Part shown: piece after piece, positions 42,806-52,890 of the stretch
How the letters are laid out: each line of letters opens with the position of its first letter
Position numbering within the stretch: position 1 is the stretch's first letter
Assembly (NCBI GenBank): GCA_016722655.1
Contig: JADKIR010000004.1
Location: forward strand, 1,736,001 to 1,800,000
Direction: 5' to 3'
From: Cytophagaceae bacterium
Lineage (GTDB): Bacteria; Bacteroidota; Bacteroidia; Cytophagales; Spirosomataceae
DNA length: 64,000 bases
The notes under the pieces: model-generated
The model's input: the letters and a program-made list of their open reading frames with translations, nothing else
What the model was told of the DNA's origin: nothing
The model's database searches: none
Position numbers and translations under genes: made by a program

Positions 42806-43417
42806 TTATTTCTTTTTCAGCCTGAAAAACCATCGTAATTGTACTTGAGGATAAAAACCAAACTTAAGTCCTTTCTCCTTTGGAAATTCTTTTTTTAGTT
42901 CTTCTAAAGTTTTTTCGCTTTTATTATCTGGCGTAAATTTTTGACTATCACTAATCCACATGTTTTTTTGACCATATAAAAACCCTAAACCAAGCCCAAA
43001 ATCAAGTGGCATCCTTTTATGATTTCCGGTATATGCCCCAATCCTTAAAATTGGCCCAAATCGGGTATTGGAATTATAGAGTGAGCCGCCTTGCCAACCA
43101 TGAATAAAGTCAGGTGCTGAATACTTCTGAAATCTGAAATCTGTCTCAAAATACAGATATTTTTTGAAGTATTTTTTGTAGAAAATATCAATAGTCGCAC
43201 CTCTAGATTTGGCTAATCCGGGATATTCTGTAACCCATATAAATGAATTGGATTGATAACGAGAGATAATGCCAAACGCATGATTTTTCTTACGGAATTC
43301 ATAACCCAGATTTGGCCTGAGCAAAATTGTGTTGCCAAATTCAGTAAATAGAAAGGATTGTGCTATCGAAATTTGGCTAATTCCCAGGAAAATTGTGAAA
43401 TACAAAATTCTTTTCAT
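42806..43417 (-). CDS. Exported outer-membrane-barrel-like protein of unknown function
   Basis: A 203-residue protein with signal peptide MKRILYFTIFLGISQISIAQ. The mature sequence alternates hydrophobic and polar residues, rich in Tyr, Phe and Gly (NTILLRPNLGYEFRKK, FGPILRIGAYTGNH, LGLGFLYGQK), and ends with WFFRLKKK. This pattern suggests an 8-strand outer-membrane barrel as in DUF3575 proteins. I do not recognise the family. It lies 33 bases upstream of the CocE hydrolase on the same strand and may be co-transcribed with it. Confidence 0.65.
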   Translation of the reverse strand: MKRILYFTIFLGISQISIAQSFLFTEFGNTILLRPNLGYEFRKKNHAFGIISRYQSNSFIWVTEYPGLAKSRGATIDIFYKKYFKKYLYFETDFRFQKYSAPDFIHGWQGGSLYNSNTRFGPILRIGAYTGNHKRMPLDFGLGLGFLYGQKNMWISDSQKFTPDNKSEKTLEELKKEFPKEKGLKFGFYPQVQLRWFFRLKKK

Positions 43418-43634
43418 TGTGAATTATTTAGAAGGCTAAATTATCAATTTTTCAGGTATTTGGCATTCCAAACTTATTTAAAGGTCAGATTTTTAAACAA
43501 ATAGCTAAAAGTGGAATTCTCAGAAGTCTTTTTATAGGATTCTTAAATCTTTTTTACAGATGGACAGTATTTTTTATTAACAAAAAATAATTTTTGAGAA
43601 GAGTAAAATTTATAAGAGAGGCAAAAATTCAGTC

Positions 43635-45275
43635 TTAAGCATAGTTTTTCTTCAGCCACCAAAACCTCAAGAGGCCGATTATGCCTAAAAGAACCAATGG
43701 AGCTACAATATTGATCGCTTGCCACATTACTCTCTCATTTTTTACTTTTAGTTGGTCCAGGGGTCTCAAACCTATGCTTTTGGTTTTGGAAGTTATCAAT
43801 CCTTTTTCATCAGTAAGATAATTTAGGGCATTTAAGACAAAGTCCTGATTTCCATATTGATGTTGTGAATATTTATCAAAACCCAAGGGAAGTGGATTCC
43901 CGGTTTTTTTGTCAATTTCATTTACTATCAAATCGCCATCTGAGCAAACCAGTATCTTGGTCTCGGGTGATTCTGTCAAAACTTTTTGGGTAAACTGGTT
44001 CTGATACAATGACTTAAACTTACCTTCAATCAAATATGAAATCACTTTTACCCCTGATTGATATTCTTTTTCATCCGTGTCTGTTCTGGCTTCGTTAAAT
44101 GTAATTAAGGCCGGAGCATTGAGGATTTTGGTGTAAGGAGAAGTGAGTAACAAAGGGATTTTTGTAAGTCCATCTTTTGCATTTACAGTATCAATGCTTG
44201 CAGAAAACCTGGTATAAACCATATCTATGTTTTTAGTAATCAGGCTTTTGCCGTAATTGTTAATTAGCGGAAAATACCGGTAAGGCATCAGTTGAATATT
44301 GGGTTTGTCACCCATGTTGCCCACAACCATCGGAATCACCGCTGTGTTGAGCCCGTCTTTTACAATATTCTTATTTATCCTTACACCGTATTTAAAAAGC
44401 ATATCGTCGAGGTTAATGTTGAGTGGTTGGGCAAAAGTACCTTCCAGGCCTATGTTGTCCACCTTTAGGCCATCTACAAAAAACAGCAGTTTTCCGCCAC
44501 TCATGAGATATTGATCCAGCTTAAATTTGGTGCTGTCGTCAACAGGCTTGTCGGGTTTAGGGATAATCAGAGCATCCAGGCCTGAAAAGCTAGGAGAGGT
44601 TTTGGCATCTACGATAAACAAATCGTAGTATTCCTGTAACGAAGTAATTAAGCCAGCAAAATTTACAGGTTCTAACTGTGTAAATTCTGAAAGAAGCCCG
44701 ATTTTTTTCTTTTGTTTATTGGTAAGTTTTTGAATGGCAGAGGCCAGCTCATATTCAATATTTTCGTATGATTGGTTAAGTTTGCTTTGAGCATTTTCGG
44801 CTTGATTGGCCTTTAAAAGCAAAACTGTCACCTCTTTGTTTTGGTACCAAACCGTCGCATATGGAAATATAAGATTTTCCGACCTTTTACCATTTCTGGC
44901 CTCAACAATGTTGGTGGGTTGCATACCTTTCTGAAGCAGTTTTTCGAAAGTTGCTTTTCTTTCCTCTTCGGTACCCGAATTGGGGTTAATAAATTGATAA
45001 TCAATATTCTTTCTCCCGAAATTTTTAAATTCCCCCAACGTTTCACCAACCGCCCTTTTTAGTCTTTCAAAACTCCCATTGAGCTCTTCGCCTTCAAGAT
45101 ACACTTTTATTACTACCTGGTCGTCGAGTGATTTGAGAAGATTTTTTGTGGGTTTGGAAATCGAATACCTATTGTCAGAAGTGAGGTCAATTCTGAAAAA
45201 TAACCACAATCCCAGAATATTAACAAGGATTAAAATCAATATCAGAAAAAGGTATTTTTTTGAGAATTTGCTCAT
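43635..45275 (-). CDS. gldG: Gliding-motility ABC-transporter accessory protein GldG
   Basis: A 546-residue membrane protein. One N-terminal helix (LILILILVNILGLWLFF), a large periplasmic GldG/ABC-2 domain (DLTSDNRYSISKPTKNLL; SGGKLLFFVDGL; NIEYELASAIQKL) and one C-terminal helix (INIVAPLVLLGIIGLLRFWW). GldG acts with GldF and GldA as an ABC transporter needed for gliding in flavobacteria; Cytophagia often carry it too. No gldF lies next to it in this window: upstream on the same strand comes the divergent cupin gene. Whether this species glides is not shown by sequence. Confidence 0.88.
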   Translation of the reverse strand: MSKFSKKYLFLILILILVNILGLWLFFRIDLTSDNRYSISKPTKNLLKSLDDQVVIKVYLEGEELNGSFERLKRAVGETLGEFKNFGRKNIDYQFINPNSGTEEERKATFEKLLQKGMQPTNIVEARNGKRSENLIFPYATVWYQNKEVTVLLLKANQAENAQSKLNQSYENIEYELASAIQKLTNKQKKKIGLLSEFTQLEPVNFAGLITSLQEYYDLFIVDAKTSPSFSGLDALIIPKPDKPVDDSTKFKLDQYLMSGGKLLFFVDGLKVDNIGLEGTFAQPLNINLDDMLFKYGVRINKNIVKDGLNTAVIPMVVGNMGDKPNIQLMPYRYFPLINNYGKSLITKNIDMVYTRFSASIDTVNAKDGLTKIPLLLTSPYTKILNAPALITFNEARTDTDEKEYQSGVKVISYLIEGKFKSLYQNQFTQKVLTESPETKILVCSDGDLIVNEIDKKTGNPLPLGFDKYSQHQYGNQDFVLNALNYLTDEKGLITSKTKSIGLRPLDQLKVKNERVMWQAINIVAPLVLLGIIGLLRFWWLKKNYA

Positions 45276-45335
45276 TAATTTGCCGGAAATTTGGGTTAAA
45301 ATTACGCTTTTTTAAGCATAAAATAAATATTAGTT

Positions 45336-45833
45336 ATGCATTCAGCTCAATATTGGGTAGAAAAACTTGGTTTGGTGGCACATCCTGAAGGTGGTTATTT
45401 TAAAGAAACCTACAGGTCAGCTGAAACTTTTGACTCGGATCATTCAGGAATTGATTTTCCCAAAGGAAGAAATTTCAGTACCTCCATTTCTTTTTTGCTT
45501 ACAGGAAATAATTTTTCGGCTTTTCATAAAATAAAATCTGACGAAATATGGCATTTTTACGATGGGGAACCGATTGAGATTTTTTATTTTGAAAACGAGC
45601 TAAAACGGATTTTATTAGGTAGTAACCCTGAAAACGATGAGGTGTTTCAGGCCGTAGTGCCTGCCGGATGCTGGTTTGCCAGCAGACTATTATCGCCCTC
45701 TGGTTTTGGTTTGGTAGGTTGTACTGTATCGCCGGGTTTTGATTTTCAGGATTTTGAAATGGCAGAAAGAAATGCCTTGATTTTGGAATATCCATCATAT
45801 TCTGATATTATAATCGCTCTAACCCGCTCATAA
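45336..45833 (+). CDS. DUF985 cupin-fold protein
   Basis: A 165-residue cupin of the DUF985 (Cupin_5) family. It has VEKLGLVAHPEGGYFKETYR, then STSISFLLTGNNFSAFHKIKSDEIWHFYDGEPIEI shortened here, and VVPAGCWFASRL, with the GFGLVGCTVSPGFDFQDFE ending that defines the family. A metal site may be formed by the His in FHKIKSDEIWHF. Function is unknown, though the fold suggests a sugar or nucleotide-sugar ligand. It is divergent from gldG. Confidence 0.88.
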   Translation: MHSAQYWVEKLGLVAHPEGGYFKETYRSAETFDSDHSGIDFPKGRNFSTSISFLLTGNNFSAFHKIKSDEIWHFYDGEPIEIFYFENELKRILLGSNPENDEVFQAVVPAGCWFASRLLSPSGFGLVGCTVSPGFDFQDFEMAERNALILEYPSYSDIIIALTRS

Positions 45834-45863
45834 ATTTCTATTTTTAATTGCTGGTATATGTAT

Positions 45864-45871
45864 TAATTTTG
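45864..45871 (+). promoter_or_regulatory. Bacteroidota -7 element upstream of the DUF4293 gene
   Basis: TAATTTTG matches TAnnTTTG and lies 16 bases before the ATG at 45888. A TTG at 45848 is closer than the usual -33 spacing, so only the -7 element is supported. Confidence 0.4.
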
Positions 45872-45887
45872 CAAAAAAATTAACGAA

Positions 45888-46355
45888 ATGCTTCAAAGAA
45901 TTCAATCAATATTTTTAATTATTACCGCTGCCAGCATAGCAGTGTTTTTGGGGACCAATTCATTTGTAAAAGCTATTGGCCCTACCGAAAAAGTGGCTGT
46001 AAACGCTTTCCATGTTTATCATCAATCTGGAGAAATGGCACTGATTGACAAGCCAATATATTATGTGGCGGTTTTAGCCGGACTGGCTTTGATTTTGACA
46101 ATTTATACTATTTTTCAATACAAGAACCGTTTAAAGCAGGTACTTTTAATCTCAATTATTTCGCTTTTTATGGGATCTGCTCTGGCTGTGGTGGTTTATC
46201 ATATTCAAAAAGACGCACTTCCACTTGGAACAGGTGAAGGTAGTTATACCTTTGGTACCTGGGCCGCATTCGTTGCCATGGTGAGCAATCTGTTAGCCAA
46301 CAGGTTTATCAAAAGAGACGAGAAATTAGTCAAAGATGCCGACCGTATGCGTTGA
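45888..46355 (+). CDS. DUF4293 family membrane protein
   Basis: A 155-residue inner-membrane protein with four predicted helices (about 7-28, 57-77, 84-105 and 120-140). It begins MLQRIQSIFLIITAASIAV, the hallmark of the DUF4293 family, which is confined to Bacteroidota. Function is unknown; it is often near housekeeping genes. It is followed 78 bases later by fmt. The N-terminus and the length match the family, so the start is secure. Confidence 0.85.
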   Translation: MLQRIQSIFLIITAASIAVFLGTNSFVKAIGPTEKVAVNAFHVYHQSGEMALIDKPIYYVAVLAGLALILTIYTIFQYKNRLKQVLLISIISLFMGSALAVVVYHIQKDALPLGTGEGSYTFGTWAAFVAMVSNLLANRFIKRDEKLVKDADRMR

Positions 46356-46433
46356 GGAAGGGTGTCGGTTCTTTTTTCTAAAAGCCTTTACGTTTTTCTG
46401 ATTTAGTATTTTAAATTTCTGAAATTCAATAAT

Positions 46434-47360
46434 TTGAAAATAATATTCATGGGTACCCCAGACTTTGCAGTTGCTACTTTGCAGCGGCTGCTTGAGTCTG
46501 GATTTGAGGTAGTTGCTGTAGTGACTGCCCCTGATAAACCGGTGGGCCGGGGTCAAAAACTGAGCGAGTCGCCCGTAAAAAAGTTTGCTGTTGAAAAAGG
46601 GATTGATGTACTTCAACCTGAAAAACTAAAAAATAAAGAATTTGTAGAAAAGCTAGCCTCATATCATGCCGACCTGCAAGTGGTGGTGGCTTTCAGGATG
46701 CTTCCTGAGGTAGTTTGGGCAATGCCACCCAAAGGTACCATAAACCTTCATGGATCTCTTTTGCCGCAATACCGTGGTGCTGCCCCCATAAACTGGGCCG
46801 TTATCAATGGGGAAAAAGAAACCGGAGTTACCACTTTTTTTATTGAGAAAGAAATAGATACCGGTCACACAATATTTTCGGAAAGCATCCCAATCGGATC
46901 TAATGAAACCGCTGGAGACGTACATGACAAAATGATGTGGATTGGAGCTGATCTTATGGTTAAGACCTGTAAAGCCATTGAAAACGGGAATTACCCCAGT
47001 ACTCCTCAGGACTTTTCGGCAGACCTTAAACCCGCACCTAAAATATTTAAAGAGACCTGCAGAATAGACTGGAATCAAACAGCAGAAACGATTCATAATT
47101 TTGTAAGAGGAATGAGTCCTTTTCCGGCTGCCTGGACCATGTTGGGTGACAAGCAATTGAAGGTTTTTGAAGTGGGAAAAATTGACTCACTAAATGCAGA
47201 ACTTTCAAAAATTGAAGGATTTGATTTTGAACTTTTTACCGATCACAAAAGGATACTTGGCATAAAATGTGCTGATGCTATTGCGGGTATAAAACATCTT
47301 CAGTTGGAAGGTAAAAAACGCATGAGCACCGAAGAGTTTTTACGAGGTTACAGATTTTGA
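46434..47360 (+). CDS. fmt: Methionyl-tRNA formyltransferase
   Basis: A 308-residue enzyme that formylates initiator Met-tRNA. The N-terminus KIIFMGTPDFAV needs the TTG at 46434 as start, since the first internal ATG would remove the conserved strand. The catalytic region has INLHGSLLPQYRGAAPINW and EKEIDTGHTIF (Asn, His and Asp residues of the active site), then the C-terminal tRNA-binding OB fold. Length is normal. It stands with the DUF4293 gene on the plus strand. Confidence 0.96.
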   Translation: MKIIFMGTPDFAVATLQRLLESGFEVVAVVTAPDKPVGRGQKLSESPVKKFAVEKGIDVLQPEKLKNKEFVEKLASYHADLQVVVAFRMLPEVVWAMPPKGTINLHGSLLPQYRGAAPINWAVINGEKETGVTTFFIEKEIDTGHTIFSESIPIGSNETAGDVHDKMMWIGADLMVKTCKAIENGNYPSTPQDFSADLKPAPKIFKETCRIDWNQTAETIHNFVRGMSPFPAAWTMLGDKQLKVFEVGKIDSLNAELSKIEGFDFELFTDHKRILGIKCADAIAGIKHLQLEGKKRMSTEEFLRGYRF

Positions 47361-47432
47361 GAAAAAATAACCTGCCCACACCAGATTAGTTTTTTTACTT
47401 AATAATATTATTTTCCACGAAATAATTAAAAA

Positions 47433-48122
47433 ATGAAAATACGACTTTTAATTGTTTTTGTATCAACAATTTTTGCCGGATTGGGCCTGGTTGGCTGTGG
47501 CACTACTGTTCCTCAAAAGTCAAAATTGGATCCGGATAATATTAAAGAACTGGAATTTTATGTTCTTCCAAGCAAGATTTCTTTGATTGAAAAAGCAAAT
47601 ATAGCCAGGTTAAACCCTTTTCTTTCTGACTCCCTTAGGTTACTTTTTGAAAGTAAGCTTCCGATTGCTCTAAAATCGGATCTGAAATTTAATAAGTTTG
47701 AAATTTTCGACGAAGATGTCAAATATGATATTGATAACCAATTGTTTAGGATTATTCTTGACGTTGAAAAAAAGAAGAAAATTAAAAATTATAAACCTAA
47801 TAGTCAATTATTAGAGTTTTTAAGGCTCAGTGACAAACAATATTTATTTGTAGCTTATTCGAAAGGATTTACCCGTGAACAGGGTAATTTTGGTATGCAA
47901 ATCGCCAAAGGCATTGGCATTGGACTGCTGACAGGAGGAAGGGTCATTCCTGTACCCTATAAAGCTAATTTTACCAATGTTTTCTTTATTATCGACGTAA
48001 AGAACTCCAACCTGGCTTTCTATCAGAGAAATTCACAAGAATTAGAGCCTTTGAAACCTAATAACGTAGAATTAAAGTTAGATCAGATTTTAGGTGGTTA
48101 TTTCCGTAAAACTACTTATTGA
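47433..48122 (+). CDS. Putative lipoprotein of unknown function
   Basis: A 229-residue protein with a lipoprotein signal: hydrophobic stretch, then GLVGCGTT with the lipobox Cys22. The mature part is rich in Lys and Ile and includes a Gly-rich MQIAKGIGIGLLTGGRVIPVPY segment that could insert in or cross the membrane. I do not recognise a family. It is convergent with the giant gene at 48141. Confidence 0.65.
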   Translation: MKIRLLIVFVSTIFAGLGLVGCGTTVPQKSKLDPDNIKELEFYVLPSKISLIEKANIARLNPFLSDSLRLLFESKLPIALKSDLKFNKFEIFDEDVKYDIDNQLFRIILDVEKKKKIKNYKPNSQLLEFLRLSDKQYLFVAYSKGFTREQGNFGMQIAKGIGIGLLTGGRVIPVPYKANFTNVFFIIDVKNSNLAFYQRNSQELEPLKPNNVELKLDQILGGYFRKTTY

Positions 48123-48140
48123 TCTCATAATCAATCATTT

Positions 48141-51100
48141 CTAGAAACCTTCTTTTTCCTCGGTTTTCTTAACGGGTGCTTTTTTGGCAGGTGTCGCAGG
48201 GTCTTCTTTTGAGCTTACAGGTTTTTTCACCACTTCATCTTCTTTGATACCTCTGTATTTTTGCAAAAATTGTTTTCTAAATTTCTGAGCCTGAGCCAAA
48301 TCCAAAAACTCCACTTCTGATTTCTTTTCTTTTCCTCCTACCGGGCCGGCAAGAAGCTTGTTGATTTCTTCATCTGATGAAGTCACACCCAAAGAACCTG
48401 ATTTATAGGTGAAATAATACCAACTCGCAGGTGAAATCTCTATCATAATGTGAATCTCATCTCCGGTTTGCGGACTTTTTACAATCTCTACGTAGCCGTT
48501 GGTTTTGGCATTGATATCCACATCTCCAATATTTGAAATTCCAATTTTGCCCACACTATAGTAAGCGTTGGTTACACGATTCCATTTGAGATTTAGGTCA
48601 GAAATCACCATGGTGCTCAGGAATTTGTTGGAAAACTTAAACAAAGGCATATGCTCTTTCGCAGATTTTGATGCATAAGAATCGACATCTTTTCTGCCAA
48701 CAAATTGATTAAGTTTTGCCTGAAACACCGGAGAATCGGGTTCAATAGCAGCATCACTGTTTCCAGCATCCAGATTGGCTTTAACGATATTTTGACCTAG
48801 TTTTTGGGTATTAGGAATCGAAAGGGGGAAGTCCAGCTTCATCATGGTTGCAAATTGATATTTGAGCGAATCCATGTAGATATTGGCAATACCGACAGTT
48901 TCAAAAATTTTGGTAGGAGCACCCAGGAGATTAAATTTCCCTTCCAGGGCTATTATGCCTCTGTCGTCGTAAAACTCATAGCGGTTGGCGATTTGGCTTT
49001 CGTCTGATGCACTCACCACAAACTTCTTGTTGGGTTCATCACGTTTAAAAACTCCTGTAGCTAAAAATATGTCGAGGTCATCGCCTGAAATTTTTGTTGA
49101 AAGAAAAGTAGGATAGAGGGCATCCATCATAGCCCCGTCTTTAATGTGCAAGCCTACCCACAGAGGTTTACCTCCATCTCGCAGGGTTTCGTCCACATTG
49201 ATACTGATAGCCTCTGATTTATTGCCTTTATAATTAATCCAGGAACCACCAAACATCGGATATTTTTTCAGGTCGGGCAATACCTGACCGTTCATTGCCA
49301 GGTTTTTAAATGGTGCCAGCATGGTGATTTCTCCTTTGTAAAGCATTTTGGGAGAAAGAAAAACGCTGTCTTTTTCAGTAATTTTTGCTCTGGCTATGGT
49401 AGATAGTTTTCCTGAACTTTTTGTACTTAACATTTGTCCGTCGGCTGTCAATTCGGCAAATTCAAAATTACCAAGTTTGATGTTAAAGGTATCAGAACTG
49501 ACATTGACATATTGATAGTCGGCATTTCCGGCAAATGATAACCTGGAGTTGATTTTAACTGTGGCATTGGTCAGTGTATGGTAGCGATTGAGGGTGTCAG
49601 TAATGATTTTAGCTTTTGTAAAAGACTCCAAAGTACCATCCTTCTTAACGAAAACTTTGCCATCAGGCGGTAAAATGGCTGCATCGGCTGAGTGTATTTC
49701 CTGTACTCCGGTAATGTTTAAACTGGTATTGGGTATATCATACAATGCACCCGTACCGTAGTATTTCAGGCCATATTGGTTTTGAGAAGTGGCAGTGAAA
49801 AGCGAAGATTCCAAAGCACCTTCCATTGTGATTTTCTTTTCTTTTATATTCCAGGTAGCATTATCGATGGTGGTGGAATAGGCAGAATACGGGAACTCAA
49901 GCGTAGAGTTGAGATTGCCATCCAGGTCGTTGTTTTGTGATTTTATACCCACAATATTTTTTTGGACAGAAAAATCAATTCCCACTCTTTTACCTGAAAA
50001 AATGGGTCTTTCGGGATTATCGGCTGACTTGATGTTAAAGGTGGCATTTTCAGCCAAAAAGCCCGCCCGGTTAAATTTGAAATGTTTGGACTGGGTATCG
50101 GAATCCTGACGGTCAAGTTTACCGTCACCAAAAAGTCCGGGTTTTTTAAGAACAATGGCCCCTTTAAGTGTTGAAGTACCATTGTAAAAACTGAAACCTT
50201 TGTTGGAACTGACGGCCATGCTGTCTTCAGCCGGTGCCCAGAACATGTTAAATTCGTTGATGGCTACATCAGGATAGAAAACGCCCGAGGTTGAATTTGT
50301 TTCAATGATTTTTCCGGATTCTCCATTTCCAACAACCTTGTCAGAATAGAATTTCACCTCTTTTAAAATCAGTTTTCCTGCCAGGTGTGTGATTTCACCG
50401 GCCGATTTTATACCTGATCTGTTTAAAGAGATTTCAGTGCTCGGTTTTAATTGAGACTCAGTGTCATAAAGTTTATATGGGAATTTTGCCCGGTGAAATA
50501 TCCCCATCGAGGTATCAGGCATTACCACCAGATTTTCGTTGATAGGCTTAAAAATCCCTCCTGATTGCCAAACTCCCGCAAAAGCCGGGTTGGTCGAGTT
50601 GAGGCTGTCGATATTGATTGAAGTGGCTTTGAAAAATACCTCTTTTTCAAATTTCTGCCGTCTTCCTTTTTCATTAAAATATACCAGAACCCCACCCGGG
50701 ATGTCGAGTTTAGGATATTCGGAAAGATTTTTACGGCCAGATTTATTGTTGGGGCTATTCAGATACAACACTCCGGTAGTTCCATATTTAAAATTTCCCC
50801 CTATTTCGGTCTTCCCTCCGTTTTTATAAATTTCCAAAGGAATGAAAGTGATAGAATCTATCCTTTTGAGTTTAACAAGGAATTTTTCATATTCAACTTC
50901 AAAATCACCAAAGAATTTAAAGTTTTTAACAACGATTTTGCCTTCAAACGAGAAAACTTTATTGCCAACCACTTTCATACTTTTATCGGTAGGAACAAAA
51001 CTGATTCCAAGAGAATCTGAAAGTTTAAAATCCTGTGCACCTTTGATATCCAAGGATTTGGATTCCAGGTCAATTGAAGCATTTCCAGAGGTTTTTCCTC

Positions 51101-52874
51101 CTGAAGAAATGGAAGTGAGGACCAGGTCGTCGAAATCTTTTTTACCATGAAATGCCAGAAAATAATGTTCACCTTTTCGGCTGAGGCGGTAGGTGTTGGT
51201 GAATGGGTCATAATCAAAGAATCCCATTTGGTTGCCAATAAGCATGCCATTGCTCACCTGAAAACGCTCTTTGCGGGTAAAGGCTTGCATTTCATCAATG
51301 GTGATTATGTTTTTCTTTTTGCGGGCTACCAAATTTCCTGCGGCTATCAAAGGGTTAAAGCCCGACGCAGCACTCAGGGCTCTGATTCTATCGGGGTTAT
51401 AATAATCGAATGATTCAAATACGGCCTCGATTTCGGCTTTTCCGGCAACTATATAAAAATTCATTTTGCCTCCAGCCAAATCCCAAGACATGGCGTCGCT
51501 TTTAATATCTACCTGATGGAAAGTATCAGAATACATGCTGTTCCTAAATCCACTTTTTTCAAGTTTATTAAGCTGCAAATGGTTGTTTTTCAAGTCAAAC
51601 TCCATTTTTACGGCAGGATGGCTTACCGAATCTTTTCCAAATTTGGTCATAAAACTTACCTTGTCAGACCTGATCAGGGTGTCTGAAAAATAAAAATTCC
51701 GGCCAATAACCTCAAACTGATTTCTTTGACTCTTGTTTATGATTAATTTAGAAAAGGGCTCAAGAATTGATTGCGAGGAAACTATCGAACCAACAAGCGA
51801 ATATCCACCGGAATAGTTATAAAAGGGATAGTTGATTTTAATTTTTGCGTCATTCTTATAAGATTTAAATCTGGGGTAGCTTGATTTTTGCCCCAATCCT
51901 CTTTTTTCTAGTTTTATTTCCAGTACACCCTGGATAGTACCCATCAGATGTTCCTGATGCTCAAATTGCACCTTATCTGCGAAAAAACGCCCTGTTATCG
52001 ATTTGAAATAGTATTTTTCTAATCGGGCAGAGGCCTGGTCAGAATCTGCTATCCAGTCTATTTGTCCTTTTTCACCTATAAAAATACCATTTACAAAGTC
52101 ATAACCTCCTGTAGTGTTTTTGATTATGATTGAGTCAGAAGGGCTTACCAAAGCCAGCGAAACACTTTGAAAAACTGCAACTATACCTTCTACCAAGGGA
52201 AGTTTAGCAATTTGATATTCATCTGATATACCATTGGGTTTTACTTCCAGATTGGGATCATTCCAGGGATCGTATTCTTCTTCTTGTGTGTTGTCGCCCC
52301 AGCCAATATCTTCTTCTTCTGTTTCAACAGGTTTAGGAGTTTTTGGAGTTTCCAATGGGATAAAGTAATCTTGCTTTTTTTCAAAAAACCTGAAATTGCA
52401 ACTGCCATTTAAAGCGTAAACTTTATTGAAACTGGAAGAATAAAGCTGGCTTTTTCTAAAAAAGGCATCAAACTGGAAGATTATCTCATTGATTTTTTTG
52501 GTGCTTTGTACTTCTAAAGTCCTGCGAAAATAATTTACAAACGTGGCGAAACCGGCGGCATCTATTGCTCCGGTATTATAATATAAAGTCAGAAACTGAG
52601 AAGTGGTGTAAATTTCTAATGGTTTTATGCCTTTCCGGGTAATATTCTGAAACAGCAAGATGAGTTCTTTTTTGCCGTTTTCGTTTATTTTATTTTTGTA
52701 TAAATCTGAAAATGCAGAAAGCCCATTCTTCGTATATGGGCTGCCCAGATGCTTATCAATCTGTCTGGAAAAATCTTCAATAAAAACTTCAGGCTCTGAC
52801 GACAGAGTAAGTACTTGTGCCTCAGAGATATATCCGAATATTATTAATAAAAAGGTTAAAAAGGAGTTTCTCAC
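48141..52874 (-). CDS. Giant exported protein of unknown function, beta-rich
   Basis: About 1577 residues (the frame is open to a TTG at 52886; a GTG at 52874 gives the better signal peptide MRNSFLTFLLIIFGY, cleaved near SEAQ). No enzymatic motif is visible. The body is a long series of short beta-strand segments of similar character, such as GKTEIGGNFKYGTTGVLYL and DIFLATGVFKRDEPNKKF, suggesting an extended beta-helix or a TamB/LptD-like fold. An acidic insertion (KPVETEEEDIGWGDNTQEEE) lies near residue 190, and the C-terminus is a Lys/Pro-rich tail. It follows prmA by a few bases, so it is co-transcribed with it. Confidence 0.75.
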   Translation of the reverse strand: MRNSFLTFLLIIFGYISEAQVLTLSSEPEVFIEDFSRQIDKHLGSPYTKNGLSAFSDLYKNKINENGKKELILLFQNITRKGIKPLEIYTTSQFLTLYYNTGAIDAAGFATFVNYFRRTLEVQSTKKINEIIFQFDAFFRKSQLYSSSFNKVYALNGSCNFRFFEKKQDYFIPLETPKTPKPVETEEEDIGWGDNTQEEEYDPWNDPNLEVKPNGISDEYQIAKLPLVEGIVAVFQSVSLALVSPSDSIIIKNTTGGYDFVNGIFIGEKGQIDWIADSDQASARLEKYYFKSITGRFFADKVQFEHQEHLMGTIQGVLEIKLEKRGLGQKSSYPRFKSYKNDAKIKINYPFYNYSGGYSLVGSIVSSQSILEPFSKLIINKSQRNQFEVIGRNFYFSDTLIRSDKVSFMTKFGKDSVSHPAVKMEFDLKNNHLQLNKLEKSGFRNSMYSDTFHQVDIKSDAMSWDLAGGKMNFYIVAGKAEIEAVFESFDYYNPDRIRALSAASGFNPLIAAGNLVARKKKNIITIDEMQAFTRKERFQVSNGMLIGNQMGFFDYDPFTNTYRLSRKGEHYFLAFHGKKDFDDLVLTSISSGGKTSGNASIDLESKSLDIKGAQDFKLSDSLGISFVPTDKSMKVVGNKVFSFEGKIVVKNFKFFGDFEVEYEKFLVKLKRIDSITFIPLEIYKNGGKTEIGGNFKYGTTGVLYLNSPNNKSGRKNLSEYPKLDIPGGVLVYFNEKGRRQKFEKEVFFKATSINIDSLNSTNPAFAGVWQSGGIFKPINENLVVMPDTSMGIFHRAKFPYKLYDTESQLKPSTEISLNRSGIKSAGEITHLAGKLILKEVKFYSDKVVGNGESGKIIETNSTSGVFYPDVAINEFNMFWAPAEDSMAVSSNKGFSFYNGTSTLKGAIVLKKPGLFGDGKLDRQDSDTQSKHFKFNRAGFLAENATFNIKSADNPERPIFSGKRVGIDFSVQKNIVGIKSQNNDLDGNLNSTLEFPYSAYSTTIDNATWNIKEKKITMEGALESSLFTATSQNQYGLKYYGTGALYDIPNTSLNITGVQEIHSADAAILPPDGKVFVKKDGTLESFTKAKIITDTLNRYHTLTNATVKINSRLSFAGNADYQYVNVSSDTFNIKLGNFEFAELTADGQMLSTKSSGKLSTIARAKITEKDSVFLSPKMLYKGEITMLAPFKNLAMNGQVLPDLKKYPMFGGSWINYKGNKSEAISINVDETLRDGGKPLWVGLHIKDGAMMDALYPTFLSTKISGDDLDIFLATGVFKRDEPNKKFVVSASDESQIANRYEFYDDRGIIALEGKFNLLGAPTKIFETVGIANIYMDSLKYQFATMMKLDFPLSIPNTQKLGQNIVKANLDAGNSDAAIEPDSPVFQAKLNQFVGRKDVDSYASKSAKEHMPLFKFSNKFLSTMVISDLNLKWNRVTNAYYSVGKIGISNIGDVDINAKTNGYVEIVKSPQTGDEIHIMIEISPASWYYFTYKSGSLGVTSSDEEINKLLAGPVGGKEKKSEVEFLDLAQAQKFRKQFLQKYRGIKEDEVVKKPVSSKEDPATPAKKAPVKKTEEKEGF

Positions 52875-52890
52875 TGATATAGGCAAAAAT

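Noticed and set aside
46659..47156. 165-codon minus-strand frame opposite fmt
   Set aside because: Shadow of fmt; no family features.
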